From Acheta domesticus (Eukaryota > Arthropoda > Insecta > Orthoptera > Gryllidae): a stretch of DNA of 64,000 nt. Where the stretch lies: positions 186,125,829-186,189,828 of the forward strand of contig JAHLJT010009419.1 in NCBI GenBank assembly GCA_031308135.1, given 5' to 3'. The translations under genes and the position numbers were made by a program. This document shows, piece after piece, positions 11,652-23,900 of the stretch (position 1 is the first letter of the stretch; each line of letters opens with the position of its first letter). The notes below the pieces were generated by a model. It did not search any database. It was not told where the DNA came from and saw only the letters and a program-made list of their open reading frames with translations.

Positions 11652-13058
11652 TGTTACGACAATGAGAATATTGTTGAGCACGGCCGAATGTTTTAAAAGA
11701 CGCGCGGAAGTCAGCGGCGCGTAGTAATATAATGGATGGCGGCGAGATAGCGCGGCGCACGTAGTAATTCAGAGCGGTGTAAGGAGGAGTGGCTAGCGGC
11801 GGAGGGGAGGCGAGGCCAACTCACCCCTACGAACGTTCTCATAAATACGCTGATCGGCACATCAGAAGCCCCTTATTTGCTTCAGCTGTCGCCGAGTATT
11901 TTTCTTCTTGGTGAAAACGACGACGTGTGAAATTCGCACAGTAGATAGTGCCAAGTTTTCTCGTGATTCTAGTAGAGAGAGTTTAATTGAAGTAGGCGAC
12001 GAATTAGATTTGAATAGTAATATTGTGAGCAGTCATTTGAAGTTGTGTTGGAGGAGAGTGTAGGAAAAGACGACGCAGTAGAAAAATTGCAAAAGACTAG
12101 AACGGCGTTATTCACTTTATCCTGGTGGATCGAGTAGCCAGAATCTAAGTGATTTACACGCTGATCGAGTACGTGGAATCAGTCAGGAACAATTACGCTG
12201 TGCTATAAATAATTAGCTATTCAAACATCCAAGTGCGCGACGCCCTGGACAGAGCTAAAAGCGGCCACCAGGCTGTGATCGTGCGAGGACAATAAGCACG
12301 CGGGCGAAAACCTAACAATCGCGCTGAAGAACAATTCCGGAAGGAGACGAAGAAGAGGGCCACCGAACGGGAAGAAGAAGGACCGTAGGAGAAGAAGAGG
12401 CGCGGAAGAAAGAAGAGTACCGGGAAAGTAAGAAGAGAGAAGCAGACGAGACTCAGCATCGCTGCTAGAGCGGCGAATTCCAACGACGCAGTCCCTGGTG
12501 TCAGCGAAGTGCGGAGCCAAGGTCGAACGTCGAGCCACAAGCGCCGAGATAACGGGAGTTGTAGGGGAGAGGGGAACGTGTTAGCAAGGCCACGAACGCG
12601 TAAGCAGCTGGAAAAACGGTTTCGTAGCAAAGTAGGGTGAAAGTTTTTGAAAACTGGTCGGTCGAAATGTCCTTTCGTGGCACACAGGGGCGCTAGTGTC
12701 AATTTGCGTGTGTCTGAGGGCTAGCGCTGTTGGAGAGATGGCGAAGCTTGTGCACGCACTCAGCGCGCACGCATGCCCTTGGAGCCGGAGGGACTCGGAC
12801 AGGAAGTTGCCAAAAAAATGCGCCTCGAATAACACCCTCGGAGTCGCCACCCCAACGGGGCGGGACGCATGGAGGGTGGTCTAGCAGGGGCGCGGCGAGC
12901 GGAATGCATCCGCCACTCCGACCGATTTTCACTCACAGACAGTTTCAACACACTTCACTGGTCGTTCAAATAATTGAGTATAAAGAATTGTGCGACAAGA
13001 GTCCCCTGGGTGCAAGGAAATAAAAATTCAATAAATAGTTTTAAATTGGGACGTAACA
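11652..13058 (+). mobile_element. Candidate solo LTR or LTR-like repeat
   Basis: The block starts TGTTACG and ends CGTAACA, the inverted 5'-TG...CA-3' arrangement typical of retroviral-type LTRs. An ATAAATA box sits at 11841-11847 after about 190 bases. An AATAAA lies at 13030-13035, 23 bases before the end. It is far richer in G and C than its surroundings. Against this, the distance from the TATA-like box to the poly(A) signal is unusually long, the flanks (TGCAT left, GCTCG right) do not form a target duplication, and no second copy or primer-binding site is seen. A TIR element with TGTTACG ends is the main alternative. Confidence 0.4.
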
Positions 13059-14122
13059 GCTCGCAAGAGCAAGAAATCTATTTGCATCCTCAGGTCTAGC
13101 TGGGATTATAAGGGGAGGTGTAGGTTGGAATATGTATATATATATATATATATAAACGAATTATTATAATATAATTATTATAATACGTTTAGCATAATGA
13201 AGCGGCGGCCGACCCTTTTCAAATGGCGCAGCAGTTATGGCCGTGCCGCCTGACCCGTTCCGAACAGGTCAGGAGAGGGCGCGAGCGAGAGCGGGCGCGT
13301 GGTCACCCCGGGTAGCATAGGACAGTGCGAGATAGAACTCGGTAGGAGACGGGTAGATGCGTTGGCTCGAGTGGTCTTGATAGGAGTCGAGGAACTGAGA
13401 GAGCGTTAAGAGTGATAACGGACAGTGAACATAGTGGTAACCACCGTGTGGATGAATACGATGAACAATATTCGACATCTAACCGGGAATCGCAATATAA
13501 TGAACTAAGCGAGTGCGAGATATCAATCGGGAAGCGAGTTTCACCACGTGACGGTGCAAGTGACGATGAAACATCTGGCGAGGACTGGAGATCGAGTGTT
13601 TATGAGTAGCGTGTTCACCGAATAAACAGTGCGGGAGGGGTAGATGGAAATAGAACATTAATAGTGCCTGGAAGGAAATAGTGTCGAGAGAACAACAGCC
13701 GAAGGCGCGTGGGCCCCCGAGCTGCATGCAGCAGCGGTCGCCTTGGCTTCGGGAAACGACAGGGACCGAGGGCAGCCGAGCAATGCCGAACTGGTCGGAG
13801 ACACCTCTTCGCCTGAGGGTTAGATGTATCGCCCACATAAATATCAGGTTTTCTTTTTCCATTGTGAGTTGAATAGTGTATCAGGAATAAATGGGAAGTG
13901 TAACCGTGATTTATTAACATTTTATATTAGAAAAGTGGGAAGTGACGCACGGTGTACTGAATCATTGTGAAATAAAGTATTGTTCGTGTTCTTTGTATTT
14001 CAATGTGTATTTCTGATGAATGTGCAAAACCCAGAGCCCATTCGCGAACAAAGATCACCTGCCCCACTCATATCTCATAAAATCAATGTTGAAATCAACC
14101 CAAAAGAGGAACATTACAATAA

Positions 14123-14176
<54 letters not shown>

Positions 14177-14210
14177 TTATAATTACCACCTTTCCCCACA
14201 GAACACAATA
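13059..14210. other. GC-richer block of unknown nature, then microsatellites
   Basis: A (TA)n run lies at about 13131-13154. From about 13200 to 13850 the DNA is GC-rich. It holds a 65-codon + strand frame (13412-13609) that is Ser-, Glu- and Asp-rich, and overlapping - strand frames of similar length. None shows a known domain. The acidic peptide could be a small real product or a TE fragment. AATAAA sequences occur near 13620, 13886 and 13970. A (TA)n(TG)n microsatellite at about 14122-14176 closes the region just before the Tc1-type element. Confidence 0.4.
14122..14176. repeat. (TA)n(TG)n compound microsatellite
   Basis: A short TA run is followed by about 20 TG units. Translated frames across it (CVCVCV or THTHTH) are artefacts. 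Confidence 0.95.
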
Positions 14211-14428
14211 TAACAAGGAAACAAATGGTAGTGCGGGTACCGAACTTAGGAGTATTACTGTCCAAAAGAATGGGGTGCATGATTTCCATGCGCCACAGCG
14301 CCACCTGCCAGTTCCAAATATGGTCCACAAGGTGCCATGATCAGCCTGATATGACATGCTGTCCAAGCATATCGCAGTAACGCTAGCCAATCACACTGCA
14401 CGTCTTTAATTCTTGAGCTCCAGTCTCT

Positions 14429-14863
14429 TCAAAAAAAGAATGTGCCAATGATGAACGTCGCCGTGAAGTCACACCATACGGTGACACGTTCACCATACAG
14501 AGGAATTTCATGCACATTGGCTGGCGGTGAATATCCCCACACTCGGCAATTCTGTGTGTACCCCTTGCCCGCCAGAGAAAAATACACCTCGTCTGTCCAT
14601 AGGATGGTACAAGGCCAGGCGTCGTCAACTTCAATCCTTGCGAGAAAGTGGAGAGCGAAGTCGACACGTTGTTGTGCGTCCGATGGTGAAAGTGCCTGTA
14701 CGATATGGATCTTGTACGGATACCATTTGAGAATGGTTCGAAGCACCTTCCGTACAGTGGTCCACGTAATGTTCAACTGTCTGTACACAGCAAGCGCACT
14801 CCTTGACGCTTGTGAATTGCGCGTAGCGTTGTGGGCCAGAGCAACATCGATTTCATCAAGCAA
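14429..14863 (-). pseudogene. Degenerate IS630/Tc1-type DDE transposase
   Basis: The 144-residue frame has a segment like the linker between the DNA-binding and catalytic parts of these enzymes (YRQLNITWTTVRKVLRTIL, then KWYPYKIHIVQAL). The catalytic core follows, with the first catalytic Asp in the WTDEVYFSL motif, then QNCRVWGY, VHEIPLYGERVTVWC and IIGTFFFEE-like residues. These motifs are typical of a Tc1/IS630-related transposase family common in insects. The frame runs out after the FFF motif, and the second catalytic Asp and third acidic residue are absent. The N-terminal helix-turn-helix region is also missing or broken. It lies antisense inside the TIR-bounded element at 14211-17041, which it presumably once mobilised. 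Confidence 0.75.
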
Positions 14864-15261
14864 CTATGGTTCAACCGGTCATCGGCCTCTTCCCGGAGAA
14901 ATACCCAGTTCCCCATTTGATTCGGACATCGTCATGATCCACAAAGCAGGTGAAGATAGAGGACCCTTCCGTAATCCTTTCGGCCGGCGATATTCTTGAA
15001 GTACAACTGCAGCATTACTGTCTTTTCAAAAAAAATATTCACTAATAATGCCTTGCTCTGTTTGTCTAAACCCATGTTGACTCGTCAAGTGCACGGCGAT
15101 CAGTCCGATGTGTACGACTATATATTTACACTGCAATTTATTTAACTCTACCCCTGGCAGGTATCAACTGTTGACAGTTTCATCCAATCGGAAGCTTGAA
15201 CATCACCATAGTTTCGTCTCTGTAGCGACATATTAGCTCCCGACTGAATGCAACCGTCAAG

Positions 15262-15860
15262 AAAGCATAACATCAAGATCCGTCACCCGGCTCCAGAAAG
15301 CCACAAATTCACTAAGCGACTGGTGCAAAAGAAACGGAATCACACTCAACCACTCAAAGTTCCAAGGAATCATATTCACCTGGAAACGTAAAGATCCTCT
15401 CCAGTTCGAAGGAAACAATATACCATGGAAACAGTCTATTTCTTATCTAAGCATCAAAATCGACCAGAAACTCATATAGCATGAGCAGTGCGCGGAAGCA
15501 GCAAAAAAGATAGGGTCCCGTATCGCTCGTCTCGCCCCACTATTAAAAGCGCCAAAATTGCGAGTGAGAACAATCCTTCTTTACACCACATTGCATCAAA
15601 AGTGCCGGGATATACGCCTGCGAAACTTGGACCACCACCGCTCGAGCAAATCCCACCACTATTATTATTGCAGGAAACAGATTTATTAGAACAGCCTTCA
15701 GACCAGAACCAGGCACTATCTACAATGACATTAAAGCAAAAATTAAACTGAAACCTATCACAAACGTGATCTACGAAGTAGCAATACTAGAAACAAATTT
15801 TTTTTCAAAACCCCACCCTCGCCCCGCTGTTTCAAAGATATCAACAATATTTCACTAAAT
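15262..15860 (+). pseudogene. Degenerate jockey-type non-LTR reverse transcriptase, C-terminal part
   Basis: Conceptual translation from 15275 gives a run containing TRLQKATNSLSDWCKRNGI, TLNHSKFQGIIFTWKRKD, SISYLSIKIDQKLI, a stop, then CAEAAKKIGSRIARLAPLLK. This is the thumb region after the catalytic YADD box of jockey-like ORF2 proteins. An in-frame stop occurs near 15477, and the homology moves to another frame after about 15600, where IYNDIKAKIKLKPITNVIYE resembles the ORF2 C-terminus. It is a dead fragment inserted within the Tc1-type element. The catalytic box itself is not present. Confidence 0.7.
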
Positions 15861-16770
15861 AAGTCCATATCCGGAACAAAGATTCTCCATAGATATCCAT
15901 TACATGCGACCCCCATAAATCTCAAATTGCTTAGAAATTAAATACAAATAAGTTACTAGTACAAATCATTCTCGTAGAAGCACACGCAGAAAACTCCCCC
16001 TTTCAAATGTCGTCAGCCCCAAAATCTCTTTTCTTTTCTTTTTTCTCATTTAAATCGACACAGCGCATGTACGCAGTTCGTGTCAAACCCAAATACTGAT
16101 AAGAAGCAGTGGCCGAGGCAGCCGTCTCGGCGCCCTCGCGCTCGGCGGAGGGATGGCCGCATTACCAGCTGAACATAATTTCATTTGCACACTGGCGCAG
16201 AGAGTATATATCAGAGTTGGCACTCATTGCTATTTCCAGCGCTCTTAACGGCTCTTATTTTCATGGAGGGAGAAGCATCCATCTTGGACCCAGCCCTCAG
16301 CAGCCAATAGCTTCGAAGGGCGATTTACCAATCGAGATGGCCTGGCGGATGCGCCATATCGGCGTAGGCCGCCTCATCTCCTTAGGCAAAAGTTCTCAGC
16401 AACCGTCAACAGCTGATACTTGCCAAAGGCAGAGTTGAATAAATCGCAGTATAGCACTATGCCTGATCTTGACACCTCTTGGCAATATCTGGAACTAGCC
16501 GGTGGTGCTTGTAGTGTCCGCTACGCGGGCACTCCAGAAGCGATACGCCTCACCGCACCAGGAGAGCGGCCAAGGCGTGGAAGGCGCCCCCCCCTCCCTC
16601 CTCCTGTAGAAGAGGGGGCACGCAGCCGACACCCTTCCCCTGCGAAGGGGTGGCAAGACGGCGAGGCAGCCTCGGGGCGAGGGCCCCGACATTCCATCAC
16701 CGACAGCTATTAGTAGAACATTAACTTGACTTAGACATTGTACCCGGCGCACTTACTTGTGATTCTCTGA

Positions 16771-16818
16771 TTAACGGCTTTTTTGTAACCTGTATGAACG
16801 GCTTTTTTGTAACCCGGC
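16771..16818. repeat. Short tandem duplication AACGGCTTTTTTGTAACC
   Basis: The 18-base unit AACGGCTTTTTTGTAACC occurs twice with a spacer of six to seven bases, inside the right half of the Tc1-type element. Confidence 0.85.
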
Positions 16819-17043
16819 TATGAAAACATATCTTTGATATTGTGACTCCTGGCAGCGTTTTGTGAATTATTCTTTGGGATTTTAGTGATAAATAAATTGT
16901 TGTTGCAGACCGCAGAGGGTTGTTTAATTTGGTATACAACAGTGCTATGACGCATAGAAATCATGCACCCCATGCTCTGGACTAGCTAGCTAGGTAATAC
17001 TAGAAAGTTTAGTACTCGTTCTATAATTCGTTTCCTTGTCATA

Positions 17044-18472
17044 GCTAGAGAGTGGATCGATAGGCACTATAAAATGGAAAATAGGCAGGCAAAAAGACGC
17101 TAAAAATCCTCTAAAATAGGCACATAAATAAGCATTTAAACTCAGAAAAGGCACTTATGTATAAGTAAAAACAAATCAATGTTGATATTTTTTGCTAATT
17201 TTACATTTGATTATGGTTACAAATTACTACAAATGGATGAAAACAAATGAGATACAGACGTCAACTACCGTAAATAATTTTTTTATGTAAATCTCACGTA
17301 GATCACCACTCGTTCAAGCAAACTTAGTAGCAAGTAGTATACAGGTGGGCCATTTTAATCTATCGGAGCAAATATCTCGAAAACTACACATCGGATCAAA
17401 AAATATCGGTAATAAAAGTTGGTTGTTTCGGCATGTGATATCCAATGATACCAAACTTCACCCTCTATCCACAACCCCTGAGGGTGGGGGAGGGGGAGAA
17501 TAAATCTTAAATAGGACCCAACATTTTTATTGCAGATTTGAACTCTGCAGCAAAAATACCCCTATTTGACATATGATTAAAGTCATTTAGGCTGACAGAT
17601 GGCGCTGTAATTGACAAAAATTAAATTGGTTAAAAAATCATCAAAAATGGGGATATTTCGAGAAAAACATGATATCAGGAAAATAAAAATAAATTTAACA
17701 ATCAGTAACTTAATTCAACTTATAATAATTTCATGTTTATGTTTAAGAAGTAGTGTTATTCAATTCCGTGCAAGATATTAACTTTATTGATGTAGCCTTT
17801 TGTATGACAATCTTTGATACAATTATGTGGATTCATTCTCTATATTTCTAAATTCATTTGAGGTGATAGCACCTGAAAGAACTTTTTCAGAAACGTGAGA
17901 CTGGTGACTCCCCCATCAACTGTGGTCCTCCATGTAAGTAGCAACCAGAGTATGTGACAGCGTAATTTGGCCTCGCCTTAATTTTACATACAGCCTGCTA
18001 ACCACAACGCGCTACAACTTAAAAACATTTTTTTATAAATTATTATAAAATACTATTTTTGTCGATGTATTAATCTCGTCGAATACTACTATTTGCTTTA
18101 TAGTCGTCCTAAATATGAAGAATAACATTGAGAGACAAATTTTGACACCCAATTATTCCACAAATACGCATATTTTGGAAAAATTCAACAGGGCCTTATT
18201 TCAAGATGTTTTTGATAAGCATATTTCATTAAGAAAACAAGGTATATACCGTCCATCCTTACGACGGTGATTCTGATATTCAAAATCACTCATCTCGAAT
18301 CTATACCGATGCACTGGGCAAATTTCAAAATGGCCAACTTGCGCAGTCCTAAGGTTTTCAAATTGAATAACTATAAAACACTACTATTTATTTATTTGTC
18401 AAAAAACAGTAAAAACTGAATATGACGTGTGGGGAAAGAAATTTATCTGCGCACATTTTCTTGAGGGCCAGA

Positions 18473-18544
<72 letters not shown>

Positions 18545-20084
18545 TCCACGCGATTCCCATAATTCCCATTATGCAATATAATTCCACGCGATTAATATTG
18601 CGGCATCGGTGTCTCTGGCCGCACGTTGGTTAGGCCAGTTGCAACGTAAATTTCCCTCCTCTTACCTGAGTCGTGATGCTGGCTAGCTCAGGAAACGGTG
18701 AGAGCCTGAAATAGGGCCGGCGGACGTCGGACGTTGCTTCTTTACGAAATGAAAAGAAATTGTTCTAAAAGAACGTAAAATTTAATCAAAAGAAAGAAAT
18801 AACCAAATTATGAAAAAAATATTGTCAATCCTGCGCGTGATCTCAGCGATATTATTTTCCCTTCCCTAATCCTTACTTCTAATACAAAAAATCAACACAA
18901 TAAAATCTTACAATTTAAAATTACACAAAAAAATGAAGTTAAACATTAATTCAAAAGAAGCCAATGCGCGGCCAATGTAGCACCACTAGTTTCTTCTTAC
19001 TTTAACAACACGATTTGGCAACAGTGCACGAGATTCTTCCGTAAGAATAACATTGTCCATAAAGATGACCGCAAGAAGCAGAAACAAATTGCTGAAAGAT
19101 ATTGCGGAAACTGGTTGCTAATGTAAAGCCAGCATAAGAGTCCATTGTGCCTTCATGACGTAAAAACGAGTATAGATATTTTACTAACACGCTTAAAATA
19201 GCGTTGACATTACTGAATGTACTACGAAAAAAGTACTCTAAAGTTTCCTTGCAAATGCTTCAACTTGCTTCAGCAAATTTCCTTGCAATTGCAATATTAT
19301 GTCTGAACACGACTCGAAAATTTGACCGAATCATCGCCGATAAAGAAAATACTGGCGTAGGTAGAACACAAACCAAACCGGTTGATCTCGGGTTTACGAT
19401 GCAACTTTATTTTGGCCTCTTCCACTATTATACGCGTGAGAAATATCACTTGTCTTGTCGTGTTCCGATTCCCTTCCATTCGGTGCGCCGGGATACTATC
19501 GTTCACCGGATAGTAATCGTTTATATTACATTGTGTTTATTAACGGAGTAAGATATATCTTATACACCGTGTGTTTATTACCAAATCTAATAAGACAGTC
19601 TTCACACTTCACCGTACAGAATCGTCCATTCTTTGCCAGTATTGTTTCTTTCTTCTTTTTGACGAAGAACTTCAAAAGATGTTAAAGCTTTCTCTGTCGA
19701 TTATAGTTTGACTTAGTTCACGGCCTCCTGCGTGAAGGCTTGTGATACAGGTGGTATTGGTAATATCGATGAACAAAATTGTAATAGTATTGTAGATTAC
19801 AATATGGGGAACGAGGTCTCATAATGTCAAGTTTTAAAGCCCTAGAACGCTTTGTTTAGGAGTTATGTAACTATATATTTTGACAATGCTGCCATGGGCT
19901 GCGGATTACATTTGAAATGAATATTTAGATGCTATTTTTTCAACAAATCCTTCACATTTTTAAAGTCAAAGTGCAATTCGTCACGTCTCCGTAAAATTAT
20001 CTTTCTTTGGAGACCTCATCCATAAAGATTGGTGGCGTCTGAGAGCCGCAAAGGAAAGGTGAAGGAAAGGTATACTACTGAAAT
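17044..20084. other. AT-rich intergenic DNA
   Basis: A block at 17340-17640 with GGTGGGCCATTTTAATCTAT and AGATGGCGCTGTAAT motifs looks like an old interspersed repeat, but no partner copy lies in this window. A (TA)n run at 18478-18539 is listed separately. At 18976-18990 the 15-mer TGTAGCACCACTAGT equals the terminus of the ACTAGTGG element family, with nothing else of the element next to it. Open frames at 19002-19685 show no domain. Confidence 0.4.
18478..18539. repeat. (TA)n microsatellite, ~31 units
   Basis: This is an uninterrupted TA run. A flanking AATTCCACGCGATT motif occurs twice just downstream (18542 and 18581). Confidence 0.95.
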
Positions 20085-20325
20085 AATATATTCTCTGGTT
20101 TTTATTTCTTGGCACTTGGGACCTTGTCATGACGGAATATCTCACGGTATTTCGCGTCGTTCTCGGTCGTGCCACTGCACGATGATCGCCAGCACTGCTC
20201 GATACAGTCGCGAGCACGCGACTTCTGTCGGCACGACGGAGAATGACGCGAAATACCGTGAGATATTCTATCCTGAAGATAAGATCCCCACGCGCCAAGA
20301 AATTAAAACCCATATATAGGAGACG
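20085..20325. mobile_element. Fold-back (palindromic) MITE, copy 1
   Basis: The arms at about 20089-20177 and 20234-20319 are reverse complements. The best-matching inner portion runs from GAATATCTCACGGTATTTCG through CGTCGTTCTC to CGTGCC. The outer arms share TTTTATTTCTTGG or TTTTAATTTCTTGG. The loop is about 55 bases. The inner arm sequence is shared with the palindrome at 52500-52758. There is no transposase frame, and the overlapping open frames on the two strands simply reflect the palindrome. Confidence 0.8.
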
Positions 20326-20699
20326 ATATATAAAATAAACAGCTCATGCTGCGATATGAGTTTATTCGTTTTCATTATTACCGAAAATATTTTTGCTTGA
20401 AAGATTTGTGACAAGTTAAAATTAACAGTTACTGACTGATTTATATTTGTTTTTGTGGGCTGGGGGAAATTTCCCTCATTTTCCTCCCCGTGGATCCGAG
20501 CCTGTTAAATTGTACGTACAAATTCTATGGAAACGAATACGGTCTTCATGCGCCATTCTGGAAAGGACTGAAAATGCAATGTCTTTCGAATTAAATATGT
20601 AAATTAAATTTCGAATAATATCGTAAAAATGCTCCCTAAAAAATTTCATGTAATGAAAATTCTTAATTTTAACAATATTTTATGGATATCTTGAATATT

Positions 20700-20954
20700 A
20701 AACGAAAATTTCGTCCCTTTCGTGGACGAAGTATAATGTGACACCTTTCTCCATTTTAAGTTTTCATTTGTTATTTCGTGTTCGTGTTGTGGTGGTGTGC
20801 ATGCGGTGGCGGGCTGGCCGGCCTCTTAGTACTGCCGGTGTTCTTGCTAAAGTTTTATAGTGATTTTAATTTTTAAGTGCGATTAGTAGTAACTTAAAAC
20901 GGTTCTTGCTATTGTCTGTTTTTATTTTATGTTGGATTGCACAATATTTTAAGT
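20700..20954 (+). promoter_or_regulatory. Probable 5' region of the ARL14EP-like gene
   Basis: A short GC-richer patch with GGTGGCGGGCTGGCCGGCC near 20800-20822 lies upstream of the proposed start codon and stands out from AT-rich flanks. This fits a housekeeping-type promoter or 5' UTR. No TATA box or initiator can be assigned with confidence. Confidence 0.35.
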
Positions 20955-23900
20955 ATGGTGCGTAGCATCCACTGTTGTTTTGTAATTCATTCAACACGAT
21001 TTGTTCGTATTTACGTTCGAATTATCATTTCAGAGTTCACGCCAAGGCAAAGCTAATGCAGAGTTTCTGAATGAAAGTTCAAATTCGAACAGTAATCAAA
21101 GTGAGGCCAGCTTGAGTGTATCTGGTGCAGAAGATAGTTTAGAGCCAATATCTCAGGTAACTTGAGTTACCAGTAATATGAAACCACTTTCTGGCTGCTG
21201 TTGGTTTGTTGGTTAAATATATTAAACCAGTGAAATTACTTCACCAAAATGTTTATTTTAAATTTATTAATTTAAGTGACCTTTTAAATTTTTTTAAAAT
21301 ACGTTTTTACACTACTATTTTTACTTATATTGAAATAAATTTGCCGAATGACAATTGTGAATTACCACATTATCTCTGTAAATTACATAATTTTGTTGTA
21401 TCCGTTCCAGATATTGTGATTCATTTTATTTATCCAACTCATTGTTTTAAACAATTTAATTTTCATGTTTTCGTTTCATGGGTCTTTTCAGTAATTAAAT
21501 ATTATTTGCTTATTCTTTTATTACAAACTGTACATTCCAGATCTTTGCCACGCTCTTTTTTCTCTTGCAGTTTAGAAATTACTGAATGTTCCTTGCTCAT
21601 GTGACAGCTGTTGCTGGTTAAACTTCACTTAGCTTGGTGTCATTCATGGGCTTCAATACTGGCTGTGTTCCCAAAATGTAATTGAAAGAAAAATATGTCC
21701 AAAGATTTTACTTGTTCTGAAATTCAGGAATCATACTTCGAATAATTTCCTGATTATTTGTACCTTTCTGATCCCAACTTGATACTAGGGCTCAGATTTA
21801 TTTGGATTACCTAAAATGAACCTTACATATATACTCTAACAAATGTAGTAAGAAGATGAAAGTAGAGAAAATAATGTATTAAATGTTTAAGGTCCATTAA
21901 CCCTGGAGAGGTGGCGGTTGTCGGAGTTACCTTTGAGGTGGCACGGGGTCCTTTCTGACCCCTTTAAGTTATTTCGTTATAATGTATTTAGTGACAAATA
22001 AGTGTGAAATTAGTTTTTTTAATAATGTTCAATCATTTATAAGTTAGTATTAACACAATGCACTTTAATAAACAAACATACCAATGAGGAATTGAAAAAA
22101 TAAAAAGACAAAATTATCATTTATCTTTAATTTTATGTAGTGACGCCTTTTACATTTTCCTGAATATTTCAATGACAGAGGTATCAGAAAATTCAATAAG
22201 TTTCATTTTCTAACATTGTCTCTCACAAAAATTGGTAAATAATTAATTGAAAATGGTTCTAAGTCAAACAGCACACCTTAGAAAAAGTATGAAATTTAAG
22301 ATGTTTGTATTGGTGTCACAAATATTTATAAATGAAGTACTGCTTCTAAAATTTGGAAAGAAACATGTTGCACGTCAACAATTTATTACTCTTCTCACTG
22401 AACTACATTGTTTACACAAAACATCGCGATCTTTACAAACATGTTTTCGTCATATAGCATAAAATGTTAAGTTTTCCTCAAATTATTCATAATGTCAAAT
22501 AAATAAACAATATACTTCACGCTGACACATTCTATCACTGTACCGGCATGACTGAAGCACTGGTGCAAGCTCTTCGCACTGCCGACTGAAGTGGTGGCGG
22601 AGGGTCAGACTGATCATTTTGCACAATGGGTCGACTGTTATCATTCTTCAAGGAACCTGTTGCGAATTGTTTGTATCGTTCAGACAAGAGCTAAAGAATG
22701 TGGTGAAAGGTATGTGAAATGTAAAGCCTTTGACTCACAAAATTAGGCAATTGCAGCCAACCAAAGATACGCGGGGGTCACAAGGGACCCCACGCCACAT
22801 CTCTCGGCTTAATAAAATAGCTCGAGTGTTGATGTTAGTCGTAATACATAATGTAATAATTTCTTAAGCTGAGCAGTTAAAACTGAACGGTTTAGCTGAA
22901 AATAAGTTCTTTAGTCCTTTTCTGACAGTTGATCATTTACAAAGCAGTCGGTAACAAAGCATTATTTTTCTAACCTGAAACTGCCCTTTCCTACTCCATA
23001 TATGCTTTGCTAAAACTCCTCTCACTATCAGAAAAATTACAGAATCTTGAATCCTTTCAATATATTATGGAGATCTACTAAATCTGATTCACCATTTACT
23101 ATTAAACAAATTTAAAAATCTTCCATGAATAATTTTGAAAGAATATGGGATTTTTTGCAGATAAAATGTTAAAACCTGTATGATACACAAGTTTTCCTTT
23201 ACCATTTCAGACCTCACTTTGTTGCATTGCATACTTTGATTGCTGTTTACATATCCAGATGTATGGCACTAACTTTAAAACACATTAAAGAATCAAAATC
23301 AATTACAATACGTGGCAAAAAAATTATTTTGCTAAATAGCAATGAAAATCCTTCCAAAATACACATACACCAGATCTAAAGGGATTAAATATGTGGAAAC
23401 ATGTACCATATCTGGAAATATGGATAATCCAATGTTGAAAATAACTTCAAAAAGGCTAATTCATAAGGCATCAATGTAATTTTAGGTTGCTAAGAAACTA
23501 ATTTATATTTACATAAAATTCCTAGACCTGATTTTAACTACTCAATATGATGTAGTTTTGGAACATAATTCACAAATATTCATTCAATGGATTACACTTG
23601 ACAAGTTTTTATTGATTCATACCTTTAATAGAATTGATGGTACATTTGAAACAAAGTAATATTTTTGTTGATTTACCACTTTTATTAGTTCCAGACTGAT
23701 GTTCACATTTACTTTTACATTATTTTATTCCATAAACCATAGGATCACAGAGTTGGCATTTACCTATTGGAAATTGAAGGAATTGCATGGTGATTTTTGG
23801 ATTTTGTCTAAGAAAATGAAGTTTGTTGTTTTAATGATATGAAAAGTGAACTTTTTTTGGGTTTTTGTCTATGTATTAGACTTTGATTACCTGTATTTTA

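Larger units (their letters stand above)
14211..17041 (-). mobile_element. Tc1/mariner-superfamily element, ~2.8 kb, with long TIRs and TA duplications
   Basis: The left end reads TAACAAGGAAAC and the right end, read on the - strand, TGACAAGGAAAC. Both are flanked by TA (14209-14210 and 17042-17043), the target duplication of this superfamily. The inverted match continues through AGTATTAC, GTCCA and then ATGGGGTGCATGATTTC at 14270 and 16973, where 28 of 32 aligned bases agree and all differences are transitions. The TIRs are about 95 bases long. Inside, on the - strand, lies a degenerate DDE transposase (14429-14863). A foreign reverse-transcriptase remnant lies at 15262-15860 and an unassigned GC-rich segment at about 16085-16700. 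It is inactive and was invaded by other elements. Confidence 0.8.

Noticed and set aside
16443..16456. AAATCGCAGTATAG, equal to 14 bases of the terminus of the palindromic MITE at 52500
   Set aside because: The sequence to the left does not continue the MITE arm. It could be coincidence.
18976..18990. 15-mer TGTAGCACCACTAGT identical to the end of the ACTAGTGG element
   Set aside because: No other part of the element lies beside it. It is too short to call as a copy, though it may be a deletion relic.
21206..21604. 132-codon frame within intron 2 of the ARL14EP-like gene
   Set aside because: It is AT-rich, with no domain, and lies within a well-supported intron. It is most likely chance.
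22247..22462. 71-codon + strand frame inside the piggyBac-like MITE
   Set aside because: It has no family match. The opposite strand gives a slightly more suggestive Cys-containing peptide, so this frame is likely a shadow.
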